This document shows positions 22,901 to 34,733 of a stretch of DNA of 64,000 nucleotides, piece after piece (the first letter of the stretch is position 1; each line of letters opens with the position of its first letter). Source of the stretch: Micropterix aruncella (taxonomy: Eukaryota; Arthropoda; Insecta; Lepidoptera; Micropterigidae); the NCBI GenBank assembly GCA_944548615.1, contig OX155980.1, forward strand, positions 39,128,475-39,192,474, written 5' to 3'. Made by a program: the position numbers and the translations under genes. The notes beneath the pieces are model-generated. The model was not told the origin of the DNA. It saw only the letters and a list, made by a program, of their open reading frames with translations, and searched no databases.

Positions 22901-25900
22901 TGGAATAATTAAGGGCTGGTTGTCGTCCTTTTGACAAATTACGCATTCTTCCCATTTTAATGTAAGATTAACTGGAGTCGTTTCTATTATTTTCATAGAT
23001 CGCAACGGCATCTTGATTTCGTTTGTCACCTAAAAATAAAGGAGTTGGTTAGTAAAAGAAAGTACCTTACTACTTTGGTGCCTACTAAAACACCAAATAC
23101 TTACCTAGGTAGTCATCATTTTATGCTACTATATATTAGAAATTGTCATACCACTTTAAACAGATTTACTGACAGGTAGATACCTATCATCCAAACTTTA
23201 TAATGAAAAAATACCGGATCGTCATAAAAATTAAGGTATAGCTACATAATTGGTGCCTATTATTGTCGAAGTACGTTTCTTTAATCCCAGTGAAAAAAGG
23301 GGATAACAAAATGTTTATTAAAAATAACAGACATAATCCTTAACTATTAACTAATTATAAACGTCAAATAATAAAAAGAAATCGGTAAATAATAAACAAC
23401 ATATTTTTTTACAGGAATTACAAAACGTACTTACATTATAAATAAATAAGATAAAAATGGATTTACCGCGTGAAGTTTTTTGGAGCACCCGACGTTTCGG
23501 CGATTTTGCAACCACCGTTGTCTAGGGTAGACTGACAGTGTCTAGCCTACCCCGGACAGCGGCGGTTGCAACATCGACGAAACGTCGGGTGCGGATCTTA
23601 TTTATTTATAATGTCAAAAAACCACGATAGCATTAGATTTTGTACCTACATTGTATCTAAAGCTCATGCAAAATGACAGATTCATGGTCACCTACCTACC
23701 AACTCGTGCAGATTCAATAAATCACGGTATATTTAATATTAATAGAAAAACTAAAAACAATAACACCATTAAAAAACTATTAACAATAACACCAACAATT
23801 GACAACAATAACAATTCCTTAGTAATATAATTAATCCACAAATAAGGGGATTCGAATAACTTTCTCTGAGGGCATTTGCAGTGGAACTGATTTAGAATAT
23901 CATAGGTGAAGTAAAATTGGCAACTACGTGCAAGTAACACGTGCGATGCAGCGCGGGCGGCCGTTATAACGACGGCAACAATGCAAGACGACGCGGCGAC
24001 GTCGCGACGCGCGAGAGAGAGCGCCTTGTTAAAAGCGGCTTAACTAAGGGATTTTCCATCCGATTAATTTTCTGTTTTTTTTTAATGGAAAGCTGATAAA
24101 CCTTTTTATATTTTTGTGGTACATAGTTTTTGTCTAAAATGAATAATTTACAGACTATAATCAAAATATGGAGTATTTAAAAATTTATTTTTCACATTTT
24201 TTTTTATTATTGTCTTAACTGGGATAGTCAGGTGATTTTATGTTAAAAAGTTATTGTAGAACCCTTAATTACCTTTCATTTGACACCTTGCACATGCACA
24301 TAGGGCTAAGAGTTTCGATATAATTCGGGGTTTTCAAAATGCGGCGGCCGCCATTTTGATGACGTCATATCTGCGGATCCAGGCACTATACAGCTGGGGT
24401 CCCGACGGTTTTGTAGAGAAAACAACTTGTTTAATAACATACTAAAAGTTGGTGCTGGTATCACAAAGTGAACTATTTGATCACTTTTCGATGTTAAGGG
24501 AAGGGACTAGTAACGAAACAAAGTATCCGAGCCGTGTTTGGGCTTGTTCGAATTGTCTTGAAATTTACTCTGGCCATTTAAGATTTCCAGGGCCTGACGA
24601 TGAAGCCGGAAGGTTGGCACTAGAATTCTTTAACGGAACAACGTATCTTAGCAGTGTTTAGGCTTATTGGAATTGGCTTGAGATGTACTCTGGTCATGAA
24701 TGATTTGGAGCCAAAAGGTGACACTGGAATTCTACAACAGAACAAAGTATCGTAGCCGTGTTTGGGTTTTTGGAATCGTCTTGAGATGTACTCTGGTCAG
24801 GAATGGTTTCCAGGTTCTGATGACGAAGCCGGAAGGTAGGCACTAGAACTCAATAACAAAACAATGAATGCTTAACTTGTTTAGGCATGTTGGAATCGTC
24901 TTGAGATGTACTCTAATCATGAATGATAAGTTTGTGATAAGACCAAAAAATACCTTAAAAATAACATAATAGTTTTAAAAACTAAAAAGACACGCTTCTG
25001 TAAGTACTGTACTAAAAACAAAAAATAAAAAGCAAAAAAATATAAACCACTCTGTTATCACTGTTTACCCGTAAGAGACTTAGTGTAAGTCACGTTTGTA
25101 ATCACCTATATTATTTGAGTGTAAAAGTGTAGGGATTTTTCTAATATCTGTTTAGGTACATAATATTTCATAACAAGACTTTTTGGAAAGACTTCGCCGA
25201 GAAGCATTATGATTATTTGATTCGAAGAAGAAGCACCCCACACTTTTACACTTATATAATATATTATATTTAATTAAAAATATGGCTTACACTAAGTCCC
25301 TTAAGGGCTCTCTAGAGTCTAGACGATCAAGCATGCTTGTCAAGCATCGCGTCGCGGGCTGGGAGGGGATCCTAAACCGCAGGAAATATGCAAAATTTTT
25401 TAAAAATATTTCCTAATAATGCCTAATTTTGTAGTTTTATACTAGGGAGTCACGTCTAATTAACGATTCCTTCCCAGCCCGCAACTCGATGCTTGACAAG
25501 CATGCTTGATCGTCTAGAGAGCCCCTTACGGGGTAAACAGTGATAACATAGTGGTTCATTATTTTTTGCTTTTTACTGCAGCACTTACAAAAGCGTGTTT
25601 TTTTAGTTGTTTAAACTATTATTTTATTAACAAGGAAACAAAATGTTTACTCGAAGTAAAATTACTAACGGGCACCTACTGATATCGACTGCTAAATTAG
25701 TGAAAACTAAATTTTTCGTCATATTCATTAAAATAAAGAACACAGACATCAGAAATTGAACGCTGTTCCAAATTTATATGCTAATAAAAGGGTACATTTG
25801 TACTGAAATTTACAGTGGGTCTAATGATACGGAAAGGGACTGTATATTATTAGTTTAATTAGTGATAAATAATTTCAACCCTTAATCTCAAAAAATAGCT

Positions 25901-28900
25901 TTCCCTCCTTTCACATTTAGCATCATCCACAGCAGCACACAAATTTCACATTTCTTTATTTTGATTTAACATCCCCCCCCCCCCCCTTCCCTCTACCCCC
26001 GACAAACCCGTATTGTTTGTTGGAAAAATCTAGCGATAAATTATGAAACTCATGTAAAATAAACGGGCGGTTTTCCGCTAACCTTTGCCAATAGAGGCGT
26101 GTCTGTAAAATGCGCAGGTAAAACAAGTAGATTTATTTACCTAGATTTTTTTTTCAATTAGAGCCGGAATTTCTGCACAGCCTTTAAGAACTCAATGGTA
26201 TCCTGAACATCAAATCGCATAATCAAAGTACAAGCTATAATTAAAAATGTTTTAACTACAGCCAAGTCTTGCGCTTTGATCATTGGCGCTTTGATCAAGC
26301 TAGCCAGATCGACCATTTCTGCGAATGGAACTCCACGTATAATAGTAGACTCTTTCAAGATTCCCATTATGTCATCCTCCAGGAACTTAAGCCTGTTATT
26401 CGACCAAAACCTGAGGTTCGAGGGTCACGTAGGTGACCGAGTTGGATGGGGCTACGCTCGCCTAGAGGCCCTGTATAGCATTCGGGAATAGCTCAGCACC
26501 AAAGTCAGAATTATTTTTGTCAATACAGTAATACTCTCGATTCCCGACCATGCCGACTACGCGTATGACCCCTATCTGCCTGGAAGACCAAACAGAGGCT
26601 ACAAAGGTTGCAAAATGCATGTGCGATGGTTTGCTTAACGATGCCTCCCTTACATAACCTCTCACTATTCCTCCTCGAGGCATATAATTATGTTGAATAT
26701 GAAGCAAAAGAGGCAGCTCCACTTGGCGACCCATGTATTTAAGAGTGCGGTCTAAATATTCAAAATACTTATATATCATATTAACAATATGAATTTGCTA
26801 ATTTATGGCCATTATTAAATTATAGCTTATAAAAATAACGTGTAAAACAATGTTGCGAAAGAGAACTTTAAATAAAAATGTTTGTAATGCGAATGGTCGT
26901 AACCCACTAGGAAACCACGAAGTAGGCCATGAAGATTTGACAACAGCGCAGTGGTTCGGGCTTAGAAACAGAACTGAAAATCTTCGAATTTATATCACAT
27001 ACGGTGAACGTGGTTTGAAGCACTACGTCATTGTCCGGTGAGCAAATATTTAAAAAACAATAGTCATTGCTGAAGTTAATAGCTGTATATCGACGGATTT
27101 GCAAATTTAGGTAAGTACCATTATTCAATTTGCCCTTCATGTATCGGCAGCTTACTATTTTTAAGGGAGAGAAGGTATTTACGACCAAAAATGAAAACGA
27201 AGTCACCACCTATTTTGAATAAATTATAATATTTTTTAGATTATAATTCTATTTTTGTAATAAACGCAAATTTTGCAGTAAGGGTTAAAAACTGAACGTC
27301 GCCTTAGCCATTTAATAGTAGGATAACTAACGAAAAAATAAATTAATGACAGCCACTAATGTTATAAATTATAGGTAGATTAAATAGAGTGACTTTTATA
27401 TTAAAAATTCTTTGGATATTGAAATAATAACCAGATAGGTAATATTATAGAACGTCTCGATTTATATTCGTGGTTTTCTTTTCGTAATTTCGTAAATGCC
27501 TGCCCTCACATATGTGACAGCCATTACAGTCTTTTCGAAAACTTAAAATATTTGCTTACGGTCATGTCCTGACTGAGTAGAAAATATACAATTTAACAAA
27601 ATATCCTTTCTTTTAGCAAAAATATATAACATATTTGCTTTTTACTTCTGTCAAATCTAAACTATTATGTGCCTATAATATCAAGAATTTACAGAACATT
27701 TGTACTTAGAAAACGTTTAAACTTAGGTCAAATGACTTATTTTTTCAACAAAAAAAAAGAACATTAACACTATTGTAAGTAAAAATAATAAAATAGCTAT
27801 GCACCATAAATAGAACTTCGAATTAAAACAATATCTGCATATTTGTTTTTAAAAAACCCAATCGTTTTCTTTCCGAACGTTCAAGTGGCTCTTATCCTAC
27901 CTTGCCTCTCTGCTGTCGATATTATGTAAGAAAAGGAAAATATATATGTACAATGCCAGAAAATATAGTTTTAATACCTGAAACAATATACCTAAGAGAA
28001 TCCTGGTGCCAAGGTGTTTTGGATTCTACTATGTGGTTTAAGAAACTCAAAGTATGTTGCAATTGAATGGCACTCTGCTCGCAGTGATGAGCGGAAGCAT
28101 TCCCTATACAACTTCTTCATTATCATCCACCATCTAACAAGGCGTCGACCCAACGGGAACATTTTCTACTATTCAGCAATAATGATTACAGTCGCAGTGA
28201 AGAGATGTACGCAAAACTTGTTGTAGTAGCGCTAGCGGCGATTTTCCCATAGAGGTGTGATATGAGCGATGTATAGCGCGGGCAAGCATCGAGCATGAAG
28301 CATGGATTACGAAGCTCGGGCAATTTGGCCGCTGCAGTTCTACCAGATGTACAATTTTCAGTCATAATACTGTTCAAAACCGGAAAATTAACGATTTCTT
28401 AGAAATCCCAGAAAAAAACTAAAATCATACATTACACTTATACGCTCCACTATAAAAAACAGCGAATTTGCAGGGTAAAATTTCGAATCTGTTAACACTG
28501 TCGATTGATTTTAGTATTGAACCCTACAACGAATGCTTCATAGGAATCAAGAAAACGTTGATTCAGTTTGCCAATGGGAGAGCAAGACATATTACGCTAG
28601 CATATGATTTTTTTACAAGCATGTAGCAGTATTAAAGATATTGTACACATGGATGACAATACCTACTTCGTGAAAGAGAAGACTGATCTGTACGACGTTG
28701 ACTGTAAAATAGCAACATATAACTGCCCTTATGGAACTGGGGGTCGATTTTGTAAATATTTATGTGATGTAGAAGGAAAACATGTGACTATTATTACCAC
28801 ATCGCTACATTTGATTGACTCTGATCGTTAACAACTTGCAAAATTTGCCCTGGGCGACCAGTTTTCGCCGTCATTCTTTAAAAAGATTACGGGTGAATCA

Positions 28901-31900
28901 AGCACAAATAATGAAAACAGCCAAACTGATTTCTATTACACCAGATGATGAGATACCAGACACTTTTAAACTGTCAATAAATCGAGCGGAAAACAATGTA
29001 ACTAACTACAATGAAAACTTTGAAAATGCTTACTCATTTTAAACACCTCACATAAAATGCCCTCAAACAAACATGGATTCCGTGTGTGTCAAGGCAAGTA
29101 CTGCCTCCTATTAAACACGGAAATAAATAAGCCTATCAGGGTGCATGCCCTTTGCTAAACCGTTCGCGATTGGAGGACTCGTGCCTTCATTTGAGCACGA
29201 CTTTGGAAAGGAAGTTAACATATCAAAGCCGTCGCGTTTCGAGGCAGTACTGCCTTCTATTGAACACGCAAACGGAAATACGCTTCCGGGTGAAAGTCGG
29301 ATAAAGGACGCCGTGGTCCGCGATAGATTCGACAATCGCCATATGGAAATCCGCTTTTATAACGCCTATTCATAAGAAAGGGCCAAAGGACTCAGTGGAA
29401 AACTATCGACCTATCTCGAAGTTATGCGTATTTGCAAAAGTTCTGGAACGGTTAGTTTATAACCAGGTATCCAACACTCTCTGAACATCAGAGAGTGTTG
29501 GATACCTGTAAATCCACTACCTCAAATCTCCTTCTATGTAGTGACTATCTAACAGAAAACATGTCTCAACCTGCACAAATAGATGTCGTCTACACAGATT
29601 ATAGCAAGGCGTTCGACAGAATAGACCACTCAATTTTATTGCGTAAGCTTCAGTGTGCTGGAATAAGGGGTAATCTATTTAGATGGTTCTCCTCCTACGT
29701 TCAGAATAGATCACTAACGGTAGTACTCAATGGCTACTCATCCTCGGCATTGTTAATACCGTCAGGAGTCCCTCAAGGGTCCTTACTAGGACCACTACTT
29801 TTTATTATTTTTATTAATGACATCTCTACCAGTTTTCACCACTCCAAAATCTTACTTTATGCAGATGATATGAAGATCATATGCCCTATCAAGACGCCGG
29901 ATGATTCTGTTAAACTGCAAGAAGATCTGGATAGATTCCAAACTTATTGTCTCTTAAACAAATTAGACCTTAATGTATCTAAGTGTTATATTTGCTCCTT
30001 CACATGTAAGCCTCTACCGTCTCTATATAATTACAAACTTCAAAATAGCACCTTGGCTAGAGTTTCCTCCATTAAAGATTTAGGTGTGACTTTTGATTCT
30101 AAGCTGCTTTTTAATGAACATATTGACAACATTGTCAAGAGAGCGTCCAAAGCACTAGGTTTTGTAATTAGAATGTCAGCAGAATTTGAAAAAGTTAAAA
30201 CCTTCAAAATACTATACTGTGCATTTGTTCGAAGTCATCTCGAATATGCGTCTCAGGTTTGGAACCCATCTTACGATACCTATATAACTCGCATAGAGGG
30301 CATTCAAAAACGGTTCCTCAGGTACTTGCAATTCAGAAAATTAATCATACATTCCTAGCTATTCAACGTGTTGTAAGAAATTCCATATTCTCCCACTATC
30401 CAACCTGCTTTATGTGCCCACTGCAAAAACGAATTACAAGAATAATTCTTATGTCATACGAGCGAGTAGATGTTTTAATTTATTGGCGCGAGAAGTTGAT
30501 ATTGACCTATTCAACACCTCTTCTCGAAATTTGAAACTTATACTTAACAATATGTTCTTTTCTTCTTAGAAATATTAGCGTCTATCTAGTTATAGTTGTT
30601 TGTTTACTCACTTGTTGTATCTTTTTATTATGTGTGAAAACTTTTAATTGGCCTTCAGCACTTATTTCTCAATGTGTACCTATATATGTTAAACTAGCTG
30701 TAAGTTTTCCTAATAAATGAAAATAAAATAAAATAAAATAAAGTAAATAAAATCACCGCTTTGTAATGGAGAGAACTGCGCAAGTGGCCTCGAACCCGTA
30801 ACCATTCGGGAGACCGGAGTAATCTGGTTGCAACTGGTAAGGGCGCGAGTGTTGACCCGCTGGGTGACTAACCTGGATATCTCGCTGTAAGGCGTTGGTC
30901 TCTTACAGGCATGTGGCGGAACTTGACGTTGGACTGTTTTGTCTTATGTCCTTTGCGCTCACCTCACGGGAGACCGAACGATAAATGTCTTTAAAACTTC
31001 CTGAGGTGACGGGTTCGCTCGTTGTAGTCGACAGCTCTAGTTGTGGATACCATAAACAAGATGGATATTCAAGAATATTACGGAAATAAGCAAGATACAA
31101 CATCTTTAGTTGCGCAATGTTGGGGAAAGGTTTGCGAACAGGTTAGACAAGGCCCAGCATTTCCTGAGCACGTGCTTGTCCTTAAATATTTGTCTGCCCA
31201 GTAATAGTAACATGGCCATTAATTTCATATATGTGCCTTTCAAATATGTGCTATTTTGTGTACATTTGGACGGGGTTTTTTTAGATAATATAAAAAGAAT
31301 CTATCTAAGTTATGATGTATTCCAATGCAGTAGATCTCGCTTCCCCCATTTTCAAATCATCAAAGATCTTTAAATCGTCGACATATCATGCAATCCCTGT
31401 GAAACGCCAGAATGTATACAAAAAAAATCGACTTAAGCCGATTGCAACAACCAGATGGCGGTTAATAATATAGGATTAAACCCATCTATGCCTGGAGTAT
31501 GCCATAAATTCATACCGATTGACGTGATCAAAAACTTTGGAAAAGTCTGCATATATGTCGTCCGTCTGCGTACAACTACTCATGTTTTGAAAATTGTGTT
31601 CACAAATTCACCTAAATTGGTATTCGAGTGTTTCTTTAAGCCGCTGGTGCTCATTGGATTAGTTGCTAAGAGTTCGTAACCAAATTTTCAATCATTTTTT
31701 GAAATACTGAGAGGATTGAAACAGGTGTAGAGTTTTGAATGACATGTTTAGGGCCACTCTTTTGAACGGGACTATGAGTGCATCTTTTCAACCGACGGAA
31801 AAGTATAGGTAGTTCGACAAGAGACGATCGCCTATTCCAGTAATTTCTTATACAAGATGGGATATTTAATATTTTCCTTGGGAAATGGAACATATCAATG

Positions 31901-34683
31901 ATGTCCTGAGGAGAAATGGTTACGAAAAATATCACGAGACGCGCACACGATCTGCGCACACGATCCAATACAGACGAAACCCAGAAACCGAGCAGATCAA
32001 GAGCATTCTTACCATACGTCAAGGGCGTGACAGATCGAATATGTAAGATGCTAAATAAATTCGATATAACAACGATCTTCAAGCCGACCCAAAATATAGC
32101 TCGATTTTTGAGGCCTGTAAAAGATGCACTGCGAACCCCGGGTGTGTACTAAGTCGAATGCAGCTGTAGTTTAGCCTACGTTGGACAAACGAAACGGCTC
32201 ATAGCAACTCGATTGATAGAACACATCAAAGCTGTTAAAAACGTTCAGCGAGAAAAATCGGCGATCTGCGAACATATATTGGATAGCGGAAGTAACCACT
32301 GGATGCAGTTTCAAATTCCCATTGTGTTATCCAAAGAACAATTCTACTTTCCTCGCATGATCCGGGAAGCCATTGAAATAAGAAGAACCCCGAACTTCAA
32401 TAGAGGCGACGGTTACATACTCTCTTCTATTTGGAACCCTCTTCTTAAAATGTTCCCACCGCCAAAAGCCGAACGCAAGGACGTGAGACAGGATACAGTG
32501 AGTGTATACATGTATACATACAGTGTATACATACATGCACGACGGACTTTCGAAATTCGCGCTCGTGAGCCCGTCCCCACACCACCGCTTTAATTTACGC
32601 AGTGGCGGCAGCGGTATGCGGCCTACCCGCGTAACAACCGATTGACAGCTCTTTCAGTCTACTCTGGACAACGGCGGCTGCAACGTCGCCGAAACGTCGG
32701 GTGCTACAAAATTCACGCGGTAAATTCGTTATCTTATTTACATATAATGTCAAATAACCGCGATAGTCTCCGATTTCATAATCACAAAAACCTTATCCAT
32801 GAAAAAATACATATTATGTGCTGCGGTCGGTCAAACGTTTTCGGAGGCTATTAAGCTCGGACATCCATTTTTATATATTATATATAGATTAAAAAATACT
32901 TTAACTTACAATCGCTTTTGTCCAAATAGCAGCATCATAAAATCGATGAAGTATGCAGGAAGTATGTGCATGAAGAGGACGCACAAGTTGTGCACTTGCT
33001 TGTTTTTGCGAATATTGCCGTCGGGGAACCAGAGAGGACTCTCGAAGGGGAATTTGCGAACAGTCGCTCTTCCTATCGACAGAACGTCAGACCATGTTAT
33101 GGATTTCATATCGGCCGAGGTCAGGTTATAGACCGGAAGTTCGCGAGGCCTGCAAATAGACATTTTAAATTAGTTGACTGAAATGGACAGCGAAAACGAT
33201 ACTGATACTAGGCTCTATTTACCCCAATAACCCATATAAACAGTTAAAATAAAATTAATTGAATAAAATTAACCCGATAAAATAACCCCGATACTCGTAA
33301 AATTGCACAGATCTGCATACATATTTTAAAAGCTCATCCCTGACATTATTATGATATTGTATCCCAAAAAACTCTGATACCCTGCTGTTAACTACGCCAA
33401 ATTGGACCCATTCCAATCATTATTTTATTATAAATAATTACCTAGATTGTTTTATTACTGTGTTAGATCTACATATTTATTTTAGTAGGTATATACCTTA
33501 AAATTAAAAATCAGGGCGCATACAAACTGTCACAGCATTTAGAGATTAAAACAAGAAATGATGAAATATACAAACAATTCTTCCAAAATTGCGATACGAT
33601 GAGCGATCGTGATGAGGCCGGCGATGGCGTAGTCCACAGGGATGACCTCGGCGTAATAGTCTCCGTTGCAATGCATGGATCTGATGACGCCTTTGCCAGC
33701 TCCAATCATGAGGCCAACTGGACCGTTGAGGTTGTCCACCCAACCGGGAACTGGTTCTTCCCATGCTGGGCACACTGCGAAAAAGCCGTCAACCGTTATT
33801 TTCCAAAACTTTGAAACCAATATCTGGCCCCACTACTGAATTTTAGTCGCGTATTTAATTTGGTATATTTTTACACGTTAGTTGGACATTTATGCTGTCT
33901 TAAAATGGTTATTTATTAATTAATTTAAACTATTATGTGAGTTGTTTAGAGCACGTAAAGTATTTAAAATTATCTTATGCTCAAATAGATAAGGCCGAAT
34001 TCCTAGCTAGCGTTAAGTACCTATTTAAAGGCAGACTTAGTACTGAACTAAAAAAAGTATAAAGGTTTAACATTATTATGGTCAGTTTATAAAAAAATTC
34101 GTTTAAAAGTTTATCTTCTATTGACCACTTGTAATTGAACTTTATCTAAGGCCATGAGTTGAATCGATCATCGCTATTAACGCAGTTCTGATCGAGCATT
34201 TTAATCAATAGCCATTCAAACTGAATGAATACATAGAATGCGCAATTCATCGGTAATTCTGATTCGGAAGACTTATTTACAACTTTAATGCGACAACGAG
34301 CATAATAAATTATAATACGTTTATTAAGTTAAAAACTTACCAATGCTGGGTCTCGCTATAGCCAATCTCAAATTCGGATAATATTCTCGGACTAGCGCTT
34401 CAGCCAGGCGCTTGGAGTAAGTGTAGGTGTTGGGGTGAGCTTCCAGCAGGACTGGAGTCGCGAGATCCAATGCCTTCTCGTCCATCCACTCTATAGCGTG
34501 CATCAGGTCATGAGGGTTAGCAGGTGGGTCGTGGACCTGATGACAATAAGATTCTTCATGGATGCTTTAGGAAAAGGATGACGAAGGATTATAAAACATA
34601 TTACGGGGAACTAAATTGTATTCTTCTTCATAGTCGGCAATCGATGAGATACAATACAATACAAACAATTACAAAGGTTTATA

Positions 34684-34733
<50 letters not shown>

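Larger units (their letters stand above)
20380..24509 (-). mobile_element. 4.1-kb DNA transposon with long terminal inverted repeats and a decayed gene
   Basis: Ends TAGTCCCTTCCC...GGGAAGGGACTA, flanked on both sides by GTA. The left TIR (20380..20913) and right TIR (23949..24509) are about 80-85% alike by eye. Both contain a GGATCCGCAGATATGACGTC block and a GC-rich inner end. A second, truncated TIR copy (20914..21230) lies inside the left one. A minus-strand gene remnant fills 21151..23031, and its intron side carries a Penelope fragment. The protein is a widespread, poorly classified animal transposon family. Academ-type is a guess from the 3-bp TSD and protein style, not established here. 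The copy is defective. Confidence 0.75.
18291..32909 (-). other. Reductase intron 5, 14.6 kb, filled with transposons
   Basis: Bounded by donor TT|GTAAGTTAAAG at 32909 and acceptor TTTTCCAG at 18291. The outer phases match (TT|C = Phe380). Nearly all recognisable content is mobile-element derived; the pieces are listed separately. Confidence 0.9.

Noticed and set aside
32640..32720. Possible hammerhead ribozyme at the Penelope terminus
   Set aside because: CGAAACGTC resembles the 3' half of the core, but the required CTGATGA half is not found upstream on either strand.
33539..33773. Alternative and antisense frames over reductase exon 4
   Set aside because: Only the frame joining exons 3 and 5 gives FAR motifs.
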